64,000 nt of DNA from Gordionus sp. m RMFG-2023 (taxonomy: Eukaryota; Nematomorpha; Gordioida; Chordodea; Parachordodidae). How positions within the stretch are numbered: position 1 is the stretch's first letter; each line of letters opens with the position of its first letter. Of this stretch, positions 12,877 through 27,800 are shown piece by piece. The stretch is taken from assembly GCF_954871325.1 (NCBI RefSeq), contig NC_088776.1, positions 13,268,052 to 13,332,051 of the forward strand, in the 5' to 3' direction. The position numbers and the translations under genes are program-made. The notes under the pieces were generated by a model, which had not been told where the DNA came from, did not search any database, and worked only from the letters and a program-made list of their open reading frames with translations.

Positions 12877-15800
12877 CTGATTTAAATATTTTAAATTATT
12901 ATAAAGGTATGCTTAGTTTGTAAATAGTATATAAAGGGGAAAGGTTATTTGCATTGGATATGATTGAAGGGAAGATATATTAATTCTGAATTTGTTGCCA
13001 ATAAAAAAGAAAATAGTTTAACTTATGTGTTGATAAATTGCCTAGATCATATAATTTTAGTTCATAATTAATTATAGCATTCTATGCGACTCCTTTAATC
13101 ATTACCTCAACACAAATAAATATTAAGGTAATTTTTAATACTAACCAGGTATTCGTACAAACTTCTGCGAGGACATACAATCAACGTCAGTCCTTAGTTT
13201 AAGCATGGGACTTATTTCTATGTAATTGTTAAATACACTGGATACTTCATTCGAAGTATTAAAGCAATTAAGGTCCCCAACTCCGTGAGGAGAGAATATA
13301 TGAACAAGGGATTCTATAAGTAATTTAGCGCATTTGACATCAGTTACCAGTGGAATTCTATGGTCGGTAGCCAATTTTCGAGTAAAGTAACCTTGGGAAA
13401 ATGGGCTTATCATCCATTTGCTCAGACCGGAGGCATGCCTTTTCATGGGCAAGTTTATGACCAAGTCGAAATAGTTCTTGATTCGCATGCAATCCCCTAA
13501 GTTTTGATATTTTCTGAGAGAGGAGGTGCTAGTATTAAGATTGTCGATGAAATGAGGGCTGTCCATAAAAGACTGGTTATGGGAGGAGTTGGAACGATGA
13601 GTTTCTTCGAAGGGCATATTCCAGCCTATGGGTTTTACCTTGGGATATACGAACATTTTTTTTAAACAATTTTAGGTGCAAAAAACTGGAAAAAAAAACA
13701 GAACAAAAAAAACGTTTAAACAATTCAGGAAATTTTAAAAACACTCAAAAATTATTTTTCTTATAAAGTTTATAACAAAATTTTCCATAAGGTTTGTAAT
13801 AATAATTTTAAAAATTTTTGAAAAAACACCCCCCCCCCCCCTAAAAAAAACAAGTTTTTTATCCCGTTCCCTTAAGAAATTTCTAAATGGATTGAGGATT
13901 GAATTGGTAAATATAGAATAAATAAAAATTAAATATATAATATAAAATATTATAAATGTTCAACAGTTTTCAGATCAAAATCAAACAAGGTAAATTTAAA
14001 TACTTTTATTTTAAGATAAAAAATTTATGTGCTATTATTCTTAAAATGCAAATCGAAATAAAAATATTTTGAATGAATATACAAAATATAGTTTACCAGA
14101 AAATTAGAAATATATTTTATAGTGTCGTTATAGTTGGCAGTTATATTTTTGAGAATATGTAACTGGTTACTTATCTTGTTATGTTCATTATTTTTATGTT
14201 TTTAAACTTCTAGTTTATATCAAGCGCTCCTGAAAAACGATTGTTTAGTCTAGGGAAGCTTATTTTTGGAAAACAAACAGGCCTTTTAGACATATTTTTT
14301 AGGGCAAAAATAAAAATTTACTATGCTCATTAATGAATATGCACATATTATATTGTTATTTATATTTTTTGTAGTGTAAATGCAAATAAATAGTATATTA
14401 TCTTTCTATGCAAATAAATATTATATTGAGGTATTTTTTTCAGTGCAATTATTCAATTTTATTATGTATAATAAAAAAAATTATATTAAAAATGATGAGT
14501 TAGTTATATAAATAATTTATACTATAACTAGTTACTTTTAAAATGTATCGGTAGTTAGTTAATATTCAAAAGTAACTTTTAAAAAAGCTAATATATTTTA
14601 TTATTATAATTTAAGTATTTTCGATTACCTTAATTCCATGTTCAGCATAAAAGTCTGCGGTCCCTTTTGTGCCTAATAGATATTTCAACAAAATACAAAA
14701 TGTAATTAATAGATATCTATGAATTTGTTTAATCAATTTTAAGTGCATTTTTAAAAAAATAAAGCATAAATTAACTAAATATTAGTGTTGTTAAACGGCT
14801 CGTTTTAAGCAGATTTTTAAAAACGGCTAACTCAATATTTCATCTAGAATAATATTCGCAAGGCCCTGAAGATTTTGTTGGCAGAAGGATCAAAGGTTTG
14901 GACATCTATTAGCGAAATTTCGAGGCTTAGACAATATTTATCTGGCTAAAATATTGAGTTAGCCGTTTTAAAAAATCGGCTCAAAATGAGCCGTTTAACA
15001 ACACTACTAAATATAGGATATAGTGATAATAGAACTTAATTAATACCAACAAGGAATATGAATTACACAAAATATAGCAAAAATATAAAACCATATAATT
15101 TAACTCGGCCCAGTTTAACGAGCATGTTAATGTTAGGAAGCATCTCTTGTTTGTGTCTGTAAGATCCAATGGAAAGCAAGACTTTATACCTCTTAAACCT
15201 TCTAATCGGAGGTTGAATTTCTTTAAAAACCGTGTCTACATTTACACCTTCATTCAAAACCATGTTTTCTTGCTTTTTAGCTAGGTTATTCTCCGTATTC
15301 AATGTCTGAGGTATTTGTTTGTAACCGATATTAGCTCTTTCATAAATATCGAAGAATGATTCATCCAGAACGTTCGAGCTAATGAGGGCCTTAATAAAGG
15401 CCTCGTATTTGTCGCTACCGAAACAAGCAACCTCCCCTGTGCTGGCCATTTCCACGCCCAGGGTACAATCGGCGCCATTCAGGCGGGTAAAGGAAAATTG
15501 AGGAACCTTATTTTTATATAAATATATCGTTAACGTTATGTCGTAAAATTATCATTGTTAAAATATAATACATACTTTAACTCCTACTACGCCCCTTCCT
15601 TTCAAAACTTCAATTTTGGTGGGTTCCTGTATTGGCACTCCCATGATAACCCTAGTGGCTAGAGCTATTAGGTCAACACCAAGAGTCTTGGAAACAAAAG
15701 GAAAAGACCTGGAAACCCGTAGATTACATTCTATTACTTTGAGTTGATTGTCCTGTTGAGAATAAATAGAAATTTTAAGATGGATTGAAAAAAAAACCCT

Positions 15801-18800
15801 AAAAGTTTTTCTCTATTGATCAAAAATAAAAACCTTGATTTGTAAAATTGCAAAAATTATAATTTAAATTTAAAAAAACTATAGCATAGTAAATACGCGA
15901 TAGATAATACCTTAGCAATCAATTGCGCGTTGAATGGTCCGTCGATCTCAAGGGCTCTGGCGATAGCCCCACAAATATCCAGTATGCGCTGCATGGTGGT
16001 AGCGTTCAAGTCCTGGGGTGGTGTTATTAAAGTTGCGTCCCCGGAATGCACGCCAGCGTTTTCAACGTGTTCTGATACAGCTACCGATATGAGGCAACCT
16101 TTGCATGCTACAGCGTCCACATCTATTTCCTGTCATTCGGCGTAGTTCATAATTTGGAAAAATTATGTTTAAAAATTATTTTACAGACCATGTGAAATGT
16201 TATGGAAATGCAAAAAATAAGAGTTGTAAACTGAGTTATAAATATAAAACAATATTTCAATATGTAGATTGGTTTTTTCTTTTTTTTACTAGTTACATTT
16301 ATATATTATTTTAAAATGGTATGGTACCAAAAACAAAGCCTTATTAAAAAAAATTGAAATCTCCTTGCACTTGAGTCTTAATTATTTATAGGAAAATGTT
16401 TATTGTGTAACAACTTAATTTCAATTTTTCAAATAATGATTTTTCTAAAATAAAACCTTAGCTTCGAGTATAAATTTTGATATAACGACGGGATGTTCTT
16501 TGGAAACCGTACTGGCTTTATTCAGGTAATCCTTTAGGTCTTCAAAATTATAAGCCACATTCATAGCAGCTCCACTCAAAACGTAGGAAGGTCTGACTAA
16601 GCAAGGATAACTCACCTTTAAAAAAAAATCAAAATTTAATATAAAAAATCAAAATTTAATATAAAAATACACATTTTTAAGATATATTTCGGAAATTATA
16701 TTTTATTAATCAAAATCAATAAAAAATGTTAATTTTATTTTGAAACTGCTAAGTTTGATTTTTATAGATTTTCTTCATAAGCATTTAAATGTCGAACTTA
16801 CTTTACCCAAAAAAAAATTGTGTAACGAGTTAATTTTTTTTAAAAACTCCTTAGATAAAATCCAAATTACATATGGAGCAAAAATAAGATAAAGTATATT
16901 TAAGTGATTTTACAGTTTCGCAAAATAGTTTGGCATCCTCGAGGGTAGTCAATTCTTTCCAAGATGGCTGAGATATGCCTATGTTGTCGAGAAGACGGGA
17001 AAATTTAAAACGATTTTCGGCGTTATCTATAGATTCGGGCGATATGCCCAGAATTCTAGCCTTGTAATTTATTTTATTTTAAAATAATGTAATTGATAAT
17101 AGATAAGGGGGTGCCTATCCTCAACGAGATAAGTAACTAATGATTGTAAAATCGATTACAGTGCCAAAATACTGATGCCTCATATCAGGCCTACAAAAAT
17201 ATTAGAAACTTGTTGTTTACTCTCTGTCGATGTAAACTCATAGCTATGTTATTCGATATCTGACCTCCCATAGAAAGTATGATACCCATCGGATTTTCTA
17301 GCTCATAAATATCCATGACGGTCTCGAATGAAATTTCGTCGAAGTAGAGCCTGTCACAAACGTCATAATCAGTGCTAACGGTTTCGGGGTTGCAATTTAT
17401 CATGGTAGTTTTGTAACCCAGCTGTCATTCGATGCAAGAAATAATGATATGAGGCGGGAATATAGGAGAAAAAAGTCTATATTTTTTTAAAAAATCCCTT
17501 TTCTTATTCTAGTTTTTTGCTTAATTTATTGCAAAAAAATTTTTTTAACCAATTTAGAGACTAATAGTATTTTAAATATTTTGATTAATTTAAAATTTGA
17601 TATGCATTTAAAAATAATAATATCATCTAACAATATAATAAATTCGTTTTACTATATCAAATTAAAATTTTTGTTTCCCAGCCTCTAATATCCTAAAACT
17701 AGCTAATTTTTGAAGATTATAATAAATCTGGATAGAATATCTTAAGTAATATGCGTGTATCTTAACTTTCTTATCCCAGAATCGAATTTATGCAATGTAT
17801 AATGCTCGGGAAGAAATAAAATAATATTCATTCAAATAAACTTTTTTAAATAAAAATCCCATGAATTATTATTAAACTAACTTGTTATAATATTTACCTT
17901 GTCTAATTCCTTCAAGCAACCCACAGCGCAAGCATCGAACTCTACGCTTGATCCAATCCTATAAACTCCGGATCCCAGCACTATAACCCTGACTGATCCT
18001 ATTGTATGTAATATAAAATTAAAAAGGGAAAATTAAACTATCAACACTCAAATAATAAAGCTTTTTTGGTACATTAAAAATTAATTTTGGAAATAATTTT
18101 CCAATGTCAAAAGTACTTATAGAAAAAAAACCTGACACATCATTTTGCCTGGTTACTGAAGTATCGTGGGCAGTAGCATTAAAGGTTGTGTAGAGATAGT
18201 TTGTGGCACAGGGCCATTCTCCGGCCATTGTGTCTATTTGCTTAACATAACGTGTGATAGAGTGTGTTTCTCTCAATTGTCTAACCGCTATTTCTGTGCT
18301 GTTTAAAAAAAAAATTGATCGTATGTATGAGAACGAAATTTCGAGTTAGACCAATTAAATGATTTAAAAACAAGTGTATAACTGATAAATAAAACTAAAA
18401 AATTAGTGAAGATATATGGTCGATTCGGGCGAAATTTTAATAAACGGCTCCCAAAAATACTTAAAAATGATCTGTGATGAATGTGATTAAAAACAAAACC
18501 TTCCTATAATTTGTGCTATCTGTTTATCGCTAAAGCCCAATTGTTTGGCTTTTAAAAGATCCATTTTGCCTAACACAAAACTATTCAAAGAATTTGCGCC
18601 GGTTTTGGGAAGGTTTGAGTCTTCGTTAGCAACATCTTTTTCATCTTCATTTTGAAATTTTTGGCGAGGTAACGTTTCAAGGTACTCGTGATATTTTATG
18701 ATATTACGAAATTTCGATAAAAACCATTTGTCAATTTTCGTCAGGTCGTACAGCTTATCGATAGTGTATCCCTGTTTGAGGGCCTTGGCTATATGAAAAA

Positions 18801-21800
18801 TTCTTTTGTCGGTAGCTTCTATCAAGTCCTTTTATAAATTGTTAAAAACAAAAATTATTATAGGTATAAAATAAATTATACTGATTAAATAACCATGGCA
18901 TATTAACTTTTAAAAATTGGTGTATTATATTATTGTATACTCTCAAGGTAAAACATAAGTTTAACTAATTTTGATAATATTTGGAGTATTTATTTAGTAT
19001 TTTAAACTTTTGTGAATATTTATCCCATTGCTTTTTAAAATTTTTAGAACTGGAACCCTGGGAATCATGTCAAAAAAAACCCATAACCTCTTTATAATTA
19101 TAGGAACCAGAACCTTTTTTTTAGTCCAGGTTTCAAACTTTGAACATATGTTATATGTAATTTATATTTTCACTCTCCAACAATTGACCTTTTTGGATAG
19201 TAAACTGTTGATCATTGTGTAATTTCACGGGCTATAATGATTAATTTATTCGTATGTCCAAGCATTTAAAACAAAATTTACATGACTCATATGTTGTTCA
19301 AAAATATTATTCCAAAATTTAGTTCACGTATACTAAATTCGTATCTAATTTAGTCAAGGTAGGGCGAGATATTTGAACCGGTTTCCGAAAATTTAAAATG
19401 AGTTCAGGCTCTGATTCCGAAATATTTTTAAAGATTCGGAATTTGGTAATTGGGGTCACAAGCTGTGCTTAGTTTCCGCTTTATTCCAATATTTTTACAA
19501 CTTATAAAAAATTTATTACAGTACACAATAAGCATTTTATATACTTCTTCATTTAACTCGGCACAATAAGGATCGAAACCAAGTACGTTTTCATCAACCA
19601 TCCTAAGAGCCTTTTGGAAGGCTTCCTCGAATTTTCTTCCAATGCTCATGACCTCTCCTATACTTTTCATAGAACTGCCGATCTATTTAAAATACATGTA
19701 AAATTAAATAATAAATCTGGTGCTAGTAATATATATAAACTTTGAAAGCATAATCGAATTTTGAAGGCATAATATGTTAATGATTCTAAACAAATAAGAA
19801 AAAACAAATCAACGTTATATATTTTAACAAAAAATCAGGTAAATTTAATATACAGTAAAAAAAAGAAGATACTGTCAAAGATAGAATGTCATGGGAATTG
19901 GAACGATATAAACAAAGCTAATTTTTTTTTTTTCAAAATCACGAAATAAAATTTTTTTTAAAAAAAACATTAAAAATTTTTATTGTAAAATATTCACAAT
20001 CCAATTGATTCGAAGATTATAAATTTCCGATTCGAATTATAATAATATTTCACAAAAATAAAATAAAATTTCGGTCCTAACATACTTCCACCCAAATATA
20101 TGTTAGTATGGTCAAATGGCTCGATTTAAAAAAAAATCTAACCCAATATTTAAGCTAAAAATATTATGCAGGCCTCGAGATTTAGTTAATAGATGTCCAT
20201 ACCTTTCTGCCATCTATGAGCAAAATCTCCAAGGTTGCGCAATAATTTTTGGCTAAAATATTGGCTTAGCCGTTTTTGAAAATCGACCCGTTTAATAACA
20301 CTAAAACAAGCAAAAAAATTTCCTATAATTCCTGTATAAAGATTTAGGAATCGAAAGATTTCATGAATGTGAACATAATATAATATATAACAATTACTTT
20401 TTTGGAGACTCCGTTAAATTTTCCTAGATCCCATCTGGGAATTTTGATGACACAATAATCAAGGCTAGGTTCGAAACAAGCGGTCGTGGTGACTAGAGAA
20501 TCCCCACCATTCTTTAAAACGTGTATACCTAAAAAAATTAAAATTGACTTTGATAACACTACGATTAGATAGAATACCTTGGAGTCAATTTAAAAATAAT
20601 ATACTATATAATCATGATTGATTAATAGGGCAAAATAATATTATTTTCATAAATAATAAGAAGGCAAAATCGACCCATCATCCATTATAACTATTATCTC
20701 AATCCTAAAATTTGAATAGCAATGTGGTAAAAATAACACTAGTGTAGTGATTGGGTGGGGAATAATAGCTCACAATCCCATATTAAAAGTGTTATATTTC
20801 ACTCAAATTTCTATATTCATTTTTGATAGTAATAAATAAGTTACCTTCAATCAATTATAAATATAAAAATTTTAAGATTTAATATTAAATAAAAAAATAT
20901 ATGAAAATATTCGTAAAGTGTCGAAAACTAATGCGAAATTGCCTTAAATTTTTACTATAAAAATATACTTAGAAAATATACTAATATTCTTTAATTAATA
21001 TAAACTAGTTTTCAACTGATAATGAATTTTTTTAATGAAAAATTGGCGTTTTGCCTCCAAAAAGTGTTTATACCTCATAAATCATTCAATAAAGATGTAT
21101 TAAATGCAGGATCATAGTTTAGCATAAAGCAAGAGACTATTGAAAAACCCAAGTCAAAATAAGGACAGATTCAGAGCAAAAATTTAAAAATCTCTGGGAT
21201 GTAGCTATGCCCCAATACACCATTCAAGGAATAATGACTAAAACTTCTCTATCTCATATTAATAATAGCATATACCTTCCCCATTGTTATTAACATTGGT
21301 CGTGGTATTCGAAAAAAAGCTGGTAACGGAATTTCTCAATATTGGAAGCGAATAACGGCTGGTCAGGCTCAATTTGGCCGCAATGTAAGCCAGGGGATAT
21401 CCCGTGGCTTTACTGGCCAAGGCGGAGCTTCTTGACATCCTCGCGTTAACTTCTATTATGTAGTACTGTGATAATAAAATATATATTATTATTATTTGAA
21501 AAACAAATCAACTAAGATTCAATTTATTAATCTATATATTAATTTTAAAGGGAGATTAAATGAAATAATATTCCTTTTATACCATTTCAATTAGAAAAAC
21601 TTATTTAAATTTTGGATTAATGTAACAATGACCATATCATGACTTAAATTACATTCGATTAAATTCCCTTACGGCTTACAGATTTAATATAGTTAGTCTC
21701 ATATTTAATAATAAATATAATATTTTAATAGTAACTAATTGATAAAACAATTGGATTAAAACTATTGTGTACATTTTACAAGCCCTAGATTACGTTATTT

Positions 21801-24800
21801 TGGCTCAAATCATATTCATTTTCCCGGAGTTTATATGATACTTAAATTATATACATTGCAAAAAACAATAATAAATTTTTTTTATCTACGTTTAAGCTAT
21901 GCGGGTCGAGAGCGAATTGAACGTTACATTCCCCCACTATCTTTAAATGGCTGACCACCTTCAGAGAAGTACTCCGAAGCATATTGTATTCCTGATTGGT
22001 TAGGGTTTGACTGGGACATATAACTATCGACTCGCCCGTGTGTATACCAAGTGGATCTATGTTCTCCATGTTGCATACCTTTTTTTAAAGTTTTGATCGT
22101 TAATGAATTAAATAGTTGTAGGCTTAAAATATGTGATAAAAAATAATATTTAAAATTTTAATAAAATACCGTTATGCAATTTCCGCAAGCATCCCTAACA
22201 ACTTCGTACTCGATTTCCTTCCATCCTTTCAAGGACTTGTCTATAATTATCTATACAAATATAGGTTAAATAATCACTAGTTCACACAATTCATAAGAAA
22301 ATTCCCAACAGGAAAAGGAATTGACTTAAAAACAAAAGGTAATTTGGTAAACCAATCTATTTAATGTTCCCCTCGAGGATTGTAAATATGTACGAAGACA
22401 TTTGGTAACAGAAATCCTAAAAATAAATTTATAACAATTTATATATCTAAATACGATGATTTAAAATATTAAAATTTTGGTAGAAAAATCAAATTTTTTT
22501 AATACTTTATAATAAATTACTTAACATATTAAAATCACTATTTTATCTAAAACTTTAAATATATGAACCTGTTTGCTATAAGCCAATGCAGTGGTGACGA
22601 GGGAGACACATTGTTCGAGCCCATGAGCAAAACCTGACCCAAGCCCACCAAGTGCGAATCCGGTTCTAATGAGAACAGGGTATCCTAAGATATCCACAGC
22701 TTTTAAAGCCTGTAGAATGTGGAATAATTTTTTAAAAATCAACTAAAAGATAAAGAATATTTTGTGATGTTTATTTTTTTTGAGGGGGAGTTCCAAAAAG
22801 ATTCATTAAAAACATATCATTAGAATGTTAAATCTACTTCAACCTAAAAAATATCTAGCATCACAATAAGGCAAAAAACTAATAATATATAACCTAATTT
22901 GGTTGAGAAAAATTTATATGAAAATCATAACCTTTTAATTATATATATAGAAATTTGAAAGAAAAAAAATATCAATTGTATCAAACTTCTTGAACACTAT
23001 AGACAACCATGCTTGGTATAACCTTCTCCCCTATGCTTTCCATAAGATCGGCGAATAATTTTCTATCTTCAGTAATTTTAATACTAGCAACAGAGGTTCC
23101 CATAACTTTTACTCCATATTTATCTAGTACCCCATTTTCTTGCAGCTCCATGCCTACGTTAAGGGCCGTTTGACCACCGAAGGTTAGAAGAATACCTTCT
23201 GGGCGTTCCGCTTCTATCACCTATTAAATAGCATTAAGCGTTTTCAAATTTACATGTTTATAGGTAATTTGAACTTTTAAAATCTCGAACAGTGAGTATT
23301 TTAGATTTTTTTAAAAAAATTTTGATATTTATCAATGAGGCATGTATGAGAGCCCTTTATGCTATAAAAAATTTGAAAGAGAAGATAAAATCTCATGAAA
23401 ATTACAAAGCATTTGCATTAATAAAAAAACTTTTAACTTTTGTAATTTTATAAATGTGCCATAGCTTGAATATTGATCTATAATATAGATAACCTGCTTA
23501 ACATATCCAGAAGTAATGGGGAGGAAGTAAGTTTTATATGCTAGCCCTTGGGAGGTCTGTACCGTAGCTATGTTAGGATTAATTAACACGACTTTAATGT
23601 TTTCCTCGTTGAGAGCTTTAATGGCTTGTGAGCCCGAATAATCGAATTCTCCAGCTTGTCCAATAGATAAGCCACCGGAACCTATCAGCAAAACTTTTGC
23701 AGGAACTGAAATGACATTATAAATATTTTAAGATATGTGTGAAACAAATTTAAGTAGTATTTGTGTAAATTATAGGGAATGAGATTCCGGGAAATGTTTT
23801 CTGTTCGAATATTTTTTTATAACTATTGTCTAAACCCTGACCACGATGTTAATAAATTAAAAATTTTGGGTAATAATATTTATTGGTGAAATCAAATTAA
23901 TAATCTAGTTGGTTTGATTTAAACTATTTTTAAATTAGCGCCAAAAATGTTTATTATAATTTCTAAACCTTCAAATGTTACTCGTTAAAAAAGGGAGCTA
24001 TAATGTATAAGAATTTTAAAAAAAACCTGTATCCATTTTATAAGGATTAGGTAACTGAGAGATTTTTGATGGATGATTACTATTGATTTGATCAATTTCA
24101 TCTAATTAAAATATATATAAAATAAATATCATTCATTTATTAAAAAATAAATCTTATACCTTTAAATTTGTACAAGTATATTTAGCTTTTTTGCTTTATT
24201 AGCTTACCATTAAGCTCGTCTAAATTTTAGGTCCCACCTTTTATTTCACTGGGCCCTATAGGCCGGTCCATTCCTGGACTCCATAAGATTATTTTTCCAT
24301 TATGGGGTTTAGTGTTTTGAATAAAATTTAATAATTATTTTTGGTTTAGCACACTAATTTAAATACAACTAAATATTAAAAAAATCGCATTAATAATAAA
24401 AATACCTTAAAAATAAAAAATTAATATGCTACTTATTTGCTCGAATCCATAAACTTTTAGAAAATAATAAATTTTAAATACAATTTAAAATTTTCAATTC
24501 TCTATAAATTTTTTTTAAAATTATTAATATTTTTTTTCGAAACAAGTCAAATAATAAAAAAAAACATTTTTATTAATATGGCTCAAAGAACATAAAAAAA
24601 GAGCGTTTTCTGTTTTTAAAATCCTTTTATCTTTCTAAATAAATTATTGAAGACTAATTCTTAATAATAAGGTTTTAACGAATACATTTTGGGTAGAATA
24701 TTTTTAAATGATAGGTTTACAAAAATAAACCACCAAATTTTTTATTCCCAAGTTTATTTATCAGTAAAATGAAGATTCTAATTTTAATTTTACTACCATT

Positions 24801-27800
24801 TTGAATTATGCCGATATGGTTGAGCGTGGCATACAATTTCTCCTTAAATGGAATCATACGAGTGGTAGAATTCTTTTTGTTTATTTTCATATCGGAGGCA
24901 GCATGAATAAAGATATCGAATAAAATCTCTAAATCCTTTGGTCCCCCACAATGTTCGGGGTGAAATTGTACACTGTTTTATTTTTTTAAGTATTATATTA
25001 AGTGGTTTTCAAGGTTAATTACTAGCAATCAAAAAATGATTTGAATTGAGATAACTTATAATCATTTTCTTATTCTTTTTAAATTATTATAAATTGTTTT
25101 TCAGTTGTATTTCCTTCTCTGGTTTCTCTCTAGCGGTCTTGTAGAAGATTAAAAGCTGCGGAATATATCAAACTATCAGAATTAACTTACACGATGCTCT
25201 ACAAGCTTTCAGTAATAAGCCCTTTGGTTAGTCCTACCTCCACATTTTAGAAAGGATAGGATTCCTCTTGTGTGAATCTTTAAAACTTTACAATTTTTAG
25301 GCATTGAGCATAGTAGGTACATATAAAAAAAAATTTTATATTGGAAGGCTCCAAGCATGACCTCAAAAGTTTATAAAAAGTAAAAATCTTCAGCCTTAAA
25401 TCATGTGTTTTTTTAATTTTAACAAGTTATTACTACTATTGTAATGTCATGACTGTCATCAGAATTTAATGAAGTTATGTATAAAATGAATGAACATTTA
25501 AGAACATTAATATCTTGTATTTCTGTGGAAATATTTGCCGACCCATTGGTGAATCAGGCAGGATACGATATCGTTAGACCATAATCGATAAATCCAACTA
25601 CCTGTGATCGTTGATATACATTGTCTAAATCTTAAAAGCTTTTAATCTTTCCTACTTATTCTATCATCCTCTATAAGAAAATGAATATAAGATACTGCTT
25701 AAGTAAGTTCTGATTACACATTTGGCATATATATAAAGATAGTCAATATAAAAAAACTAAGTTTTCATTCAAATTTTCTTTAGTAAAATAATAAAATCGA
25801 TAACAAAATTCAAAATGATATTTTTTACGAAAAGAATGGCTTAGATTCATGCACCATTCCTTCGTTGGTCTGGTCATTAGCATTAATGAATAGCGGGTGC
25901 CAATCAGGAGGCAGAGTATTGGGCAGAACTGAGTATCCATGATTTTGACAGGTTATAAAACATCTTTGGGAAAGGGAAACGGTATTATCGAGGCTTTTGT
26001 TAGTGTGAGAGCGATTAACGAGTAAACATGGCTGATTGTGCCCTCTATTACCGTACCTAATAAAAGTATTAACATTAATGTTTAGCAAAAATAATATTTT
26101 TAGCAACTATCATAAGCTAACTATTTTGTAAACTTTTTTGCTGAAATTCAATTGCATTTTGTATAAATAATACTTCATCTTGTAAGTTTTGGCTCCTAAG
26201 GCAAGAGCCATCAATTGATGACCCAAGCAAATGCCGAAGAGGGGCTTATTATAAGTTTTCAATATCAATGCTACGTTATCAATAGCTGTCTGGCAAAGAG
26301 TAGGATCACCAGGCCCAGAACTCAAAAAAATAGCGTCATATTGGGATATATCTAGTTTTAAATTGGAAATAAATAATTTTGAAGTTATCTACTAGCTAGA
26401 AAAAAAAGAAAGTGTAAATTATATAGATCATTATAAAAATATTGTTCTACAGTGGCTATAAAATAGAGCCCTGTATTCAGCTCATTACAGATCTGAAACT
26501 CTTATTTTTAAAAATATCTTTTTAAGTATTATTTTTCTATTTCTCATAGCTAAGGATAACTCCACTTTAGTTTTAATATTTTTTGTATGCAGAGAATCTC
26601 CATAGAGGGACGAGAGTATTTCTGTAAACGATAAATATATGACATCAGTTTAATTATTCTACTAATTTTATTAAAGAAATCGAGTAAGAAAATTAAAATG
26701 ATAACCATATATTATTTTGTCCATCATTTTGAGATATTAATAGACCTGTGCACCTTAGTTACGCCGAAAAAGCCGCCGTTAAGAAAATCACGCCGGCGCA
26801 GAAATTTCTTTCTACCATTTTATTTTAATAAATGGTCAACATCACTCTTGTAATTTTTTAATGTCAATCAGGATTTTGATGAATTTTTATTTTCTACTAT
26901 TTTAAAATCTTAATTATATTGACGTCATTATAGAATTCAATCAATCAAAAATCTAAAATTCCAAAAGTTACCATAACTTTACATATTTTTAAAATGGATG
27001 CATCTACTTTAATAATTCTATAAATATTTTAGTATCCTAACTCTGGATAATAAAAAATCCATAGTCTGGAAATTTTTTGCAAAAGAATAGAGAAATTATT
27101 ACTGCTCTAAAATATAAAACTGCAGAGGTTGAATTTGAATTCGAGGAATATCAAAGAAAATGCCTAAGTACAATAGATTTAACATTAGACATCATTGATC
27201 CATACCCGGATACCCGTTTTCAAATTGGCAATTCCAATGATAATTCCACGCATATAAAAACCTTAAAATTAAATATCCCAACACTTTGGCAGAGTTTATT
27301 AATTATAGCTAGAAAGCATATCTGGATTAAATAAGAATTTAATTAATAATGTTTTGAAAAGAATTGGGAAGCACTTTCTCAAATTATGAATCTGATCTGG
27401 TAGAAGAACTATTAGCATTTCTTTCAAAATTTAAAGAAACTGTCAAAATTCTTTCAGTACAAAGGTGGCCTACTTTAAATTTGGTGTTACTTTTTAGAAG
27501 TGAAATTGAAACACATTTAATAGTAAATGATAGTGATAGTTCTGAAATCATTTCACTTAAAGAAAAGCTAAAAAACTTGCGTTATGATTTCCGGTTTGTA
27601 ATCTGCAAGTAATATTATATAAGTATATTCTTTTATTTTTTAATTAAAATTATCTAGGTATTGGCTTCTCTTTTAGATCCAAGATTTTAAAAATTGACAA
27701 TTGTGTCAAAGTATTTAATAGACCAAAATTGCTCAGCTTCAGAATTTATAATAAAATATCTTAAACTTATAGAGAATGATGATAATCAGGTAGTAAATAT

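Noticed and set aside
13827-13841. C-homopolymer as a structural or regulatory signal
   Set aside because: Isolated run in intron 26. Similar homopolymers occur elsewhere in the window, and no associated element was found.
19040-19420. Possible MITE in CAD intron 16
   Set aside because: GAACTGGAACCC-type text recurs near 50.4 kb, but I could not fix ends or flanking duplications.
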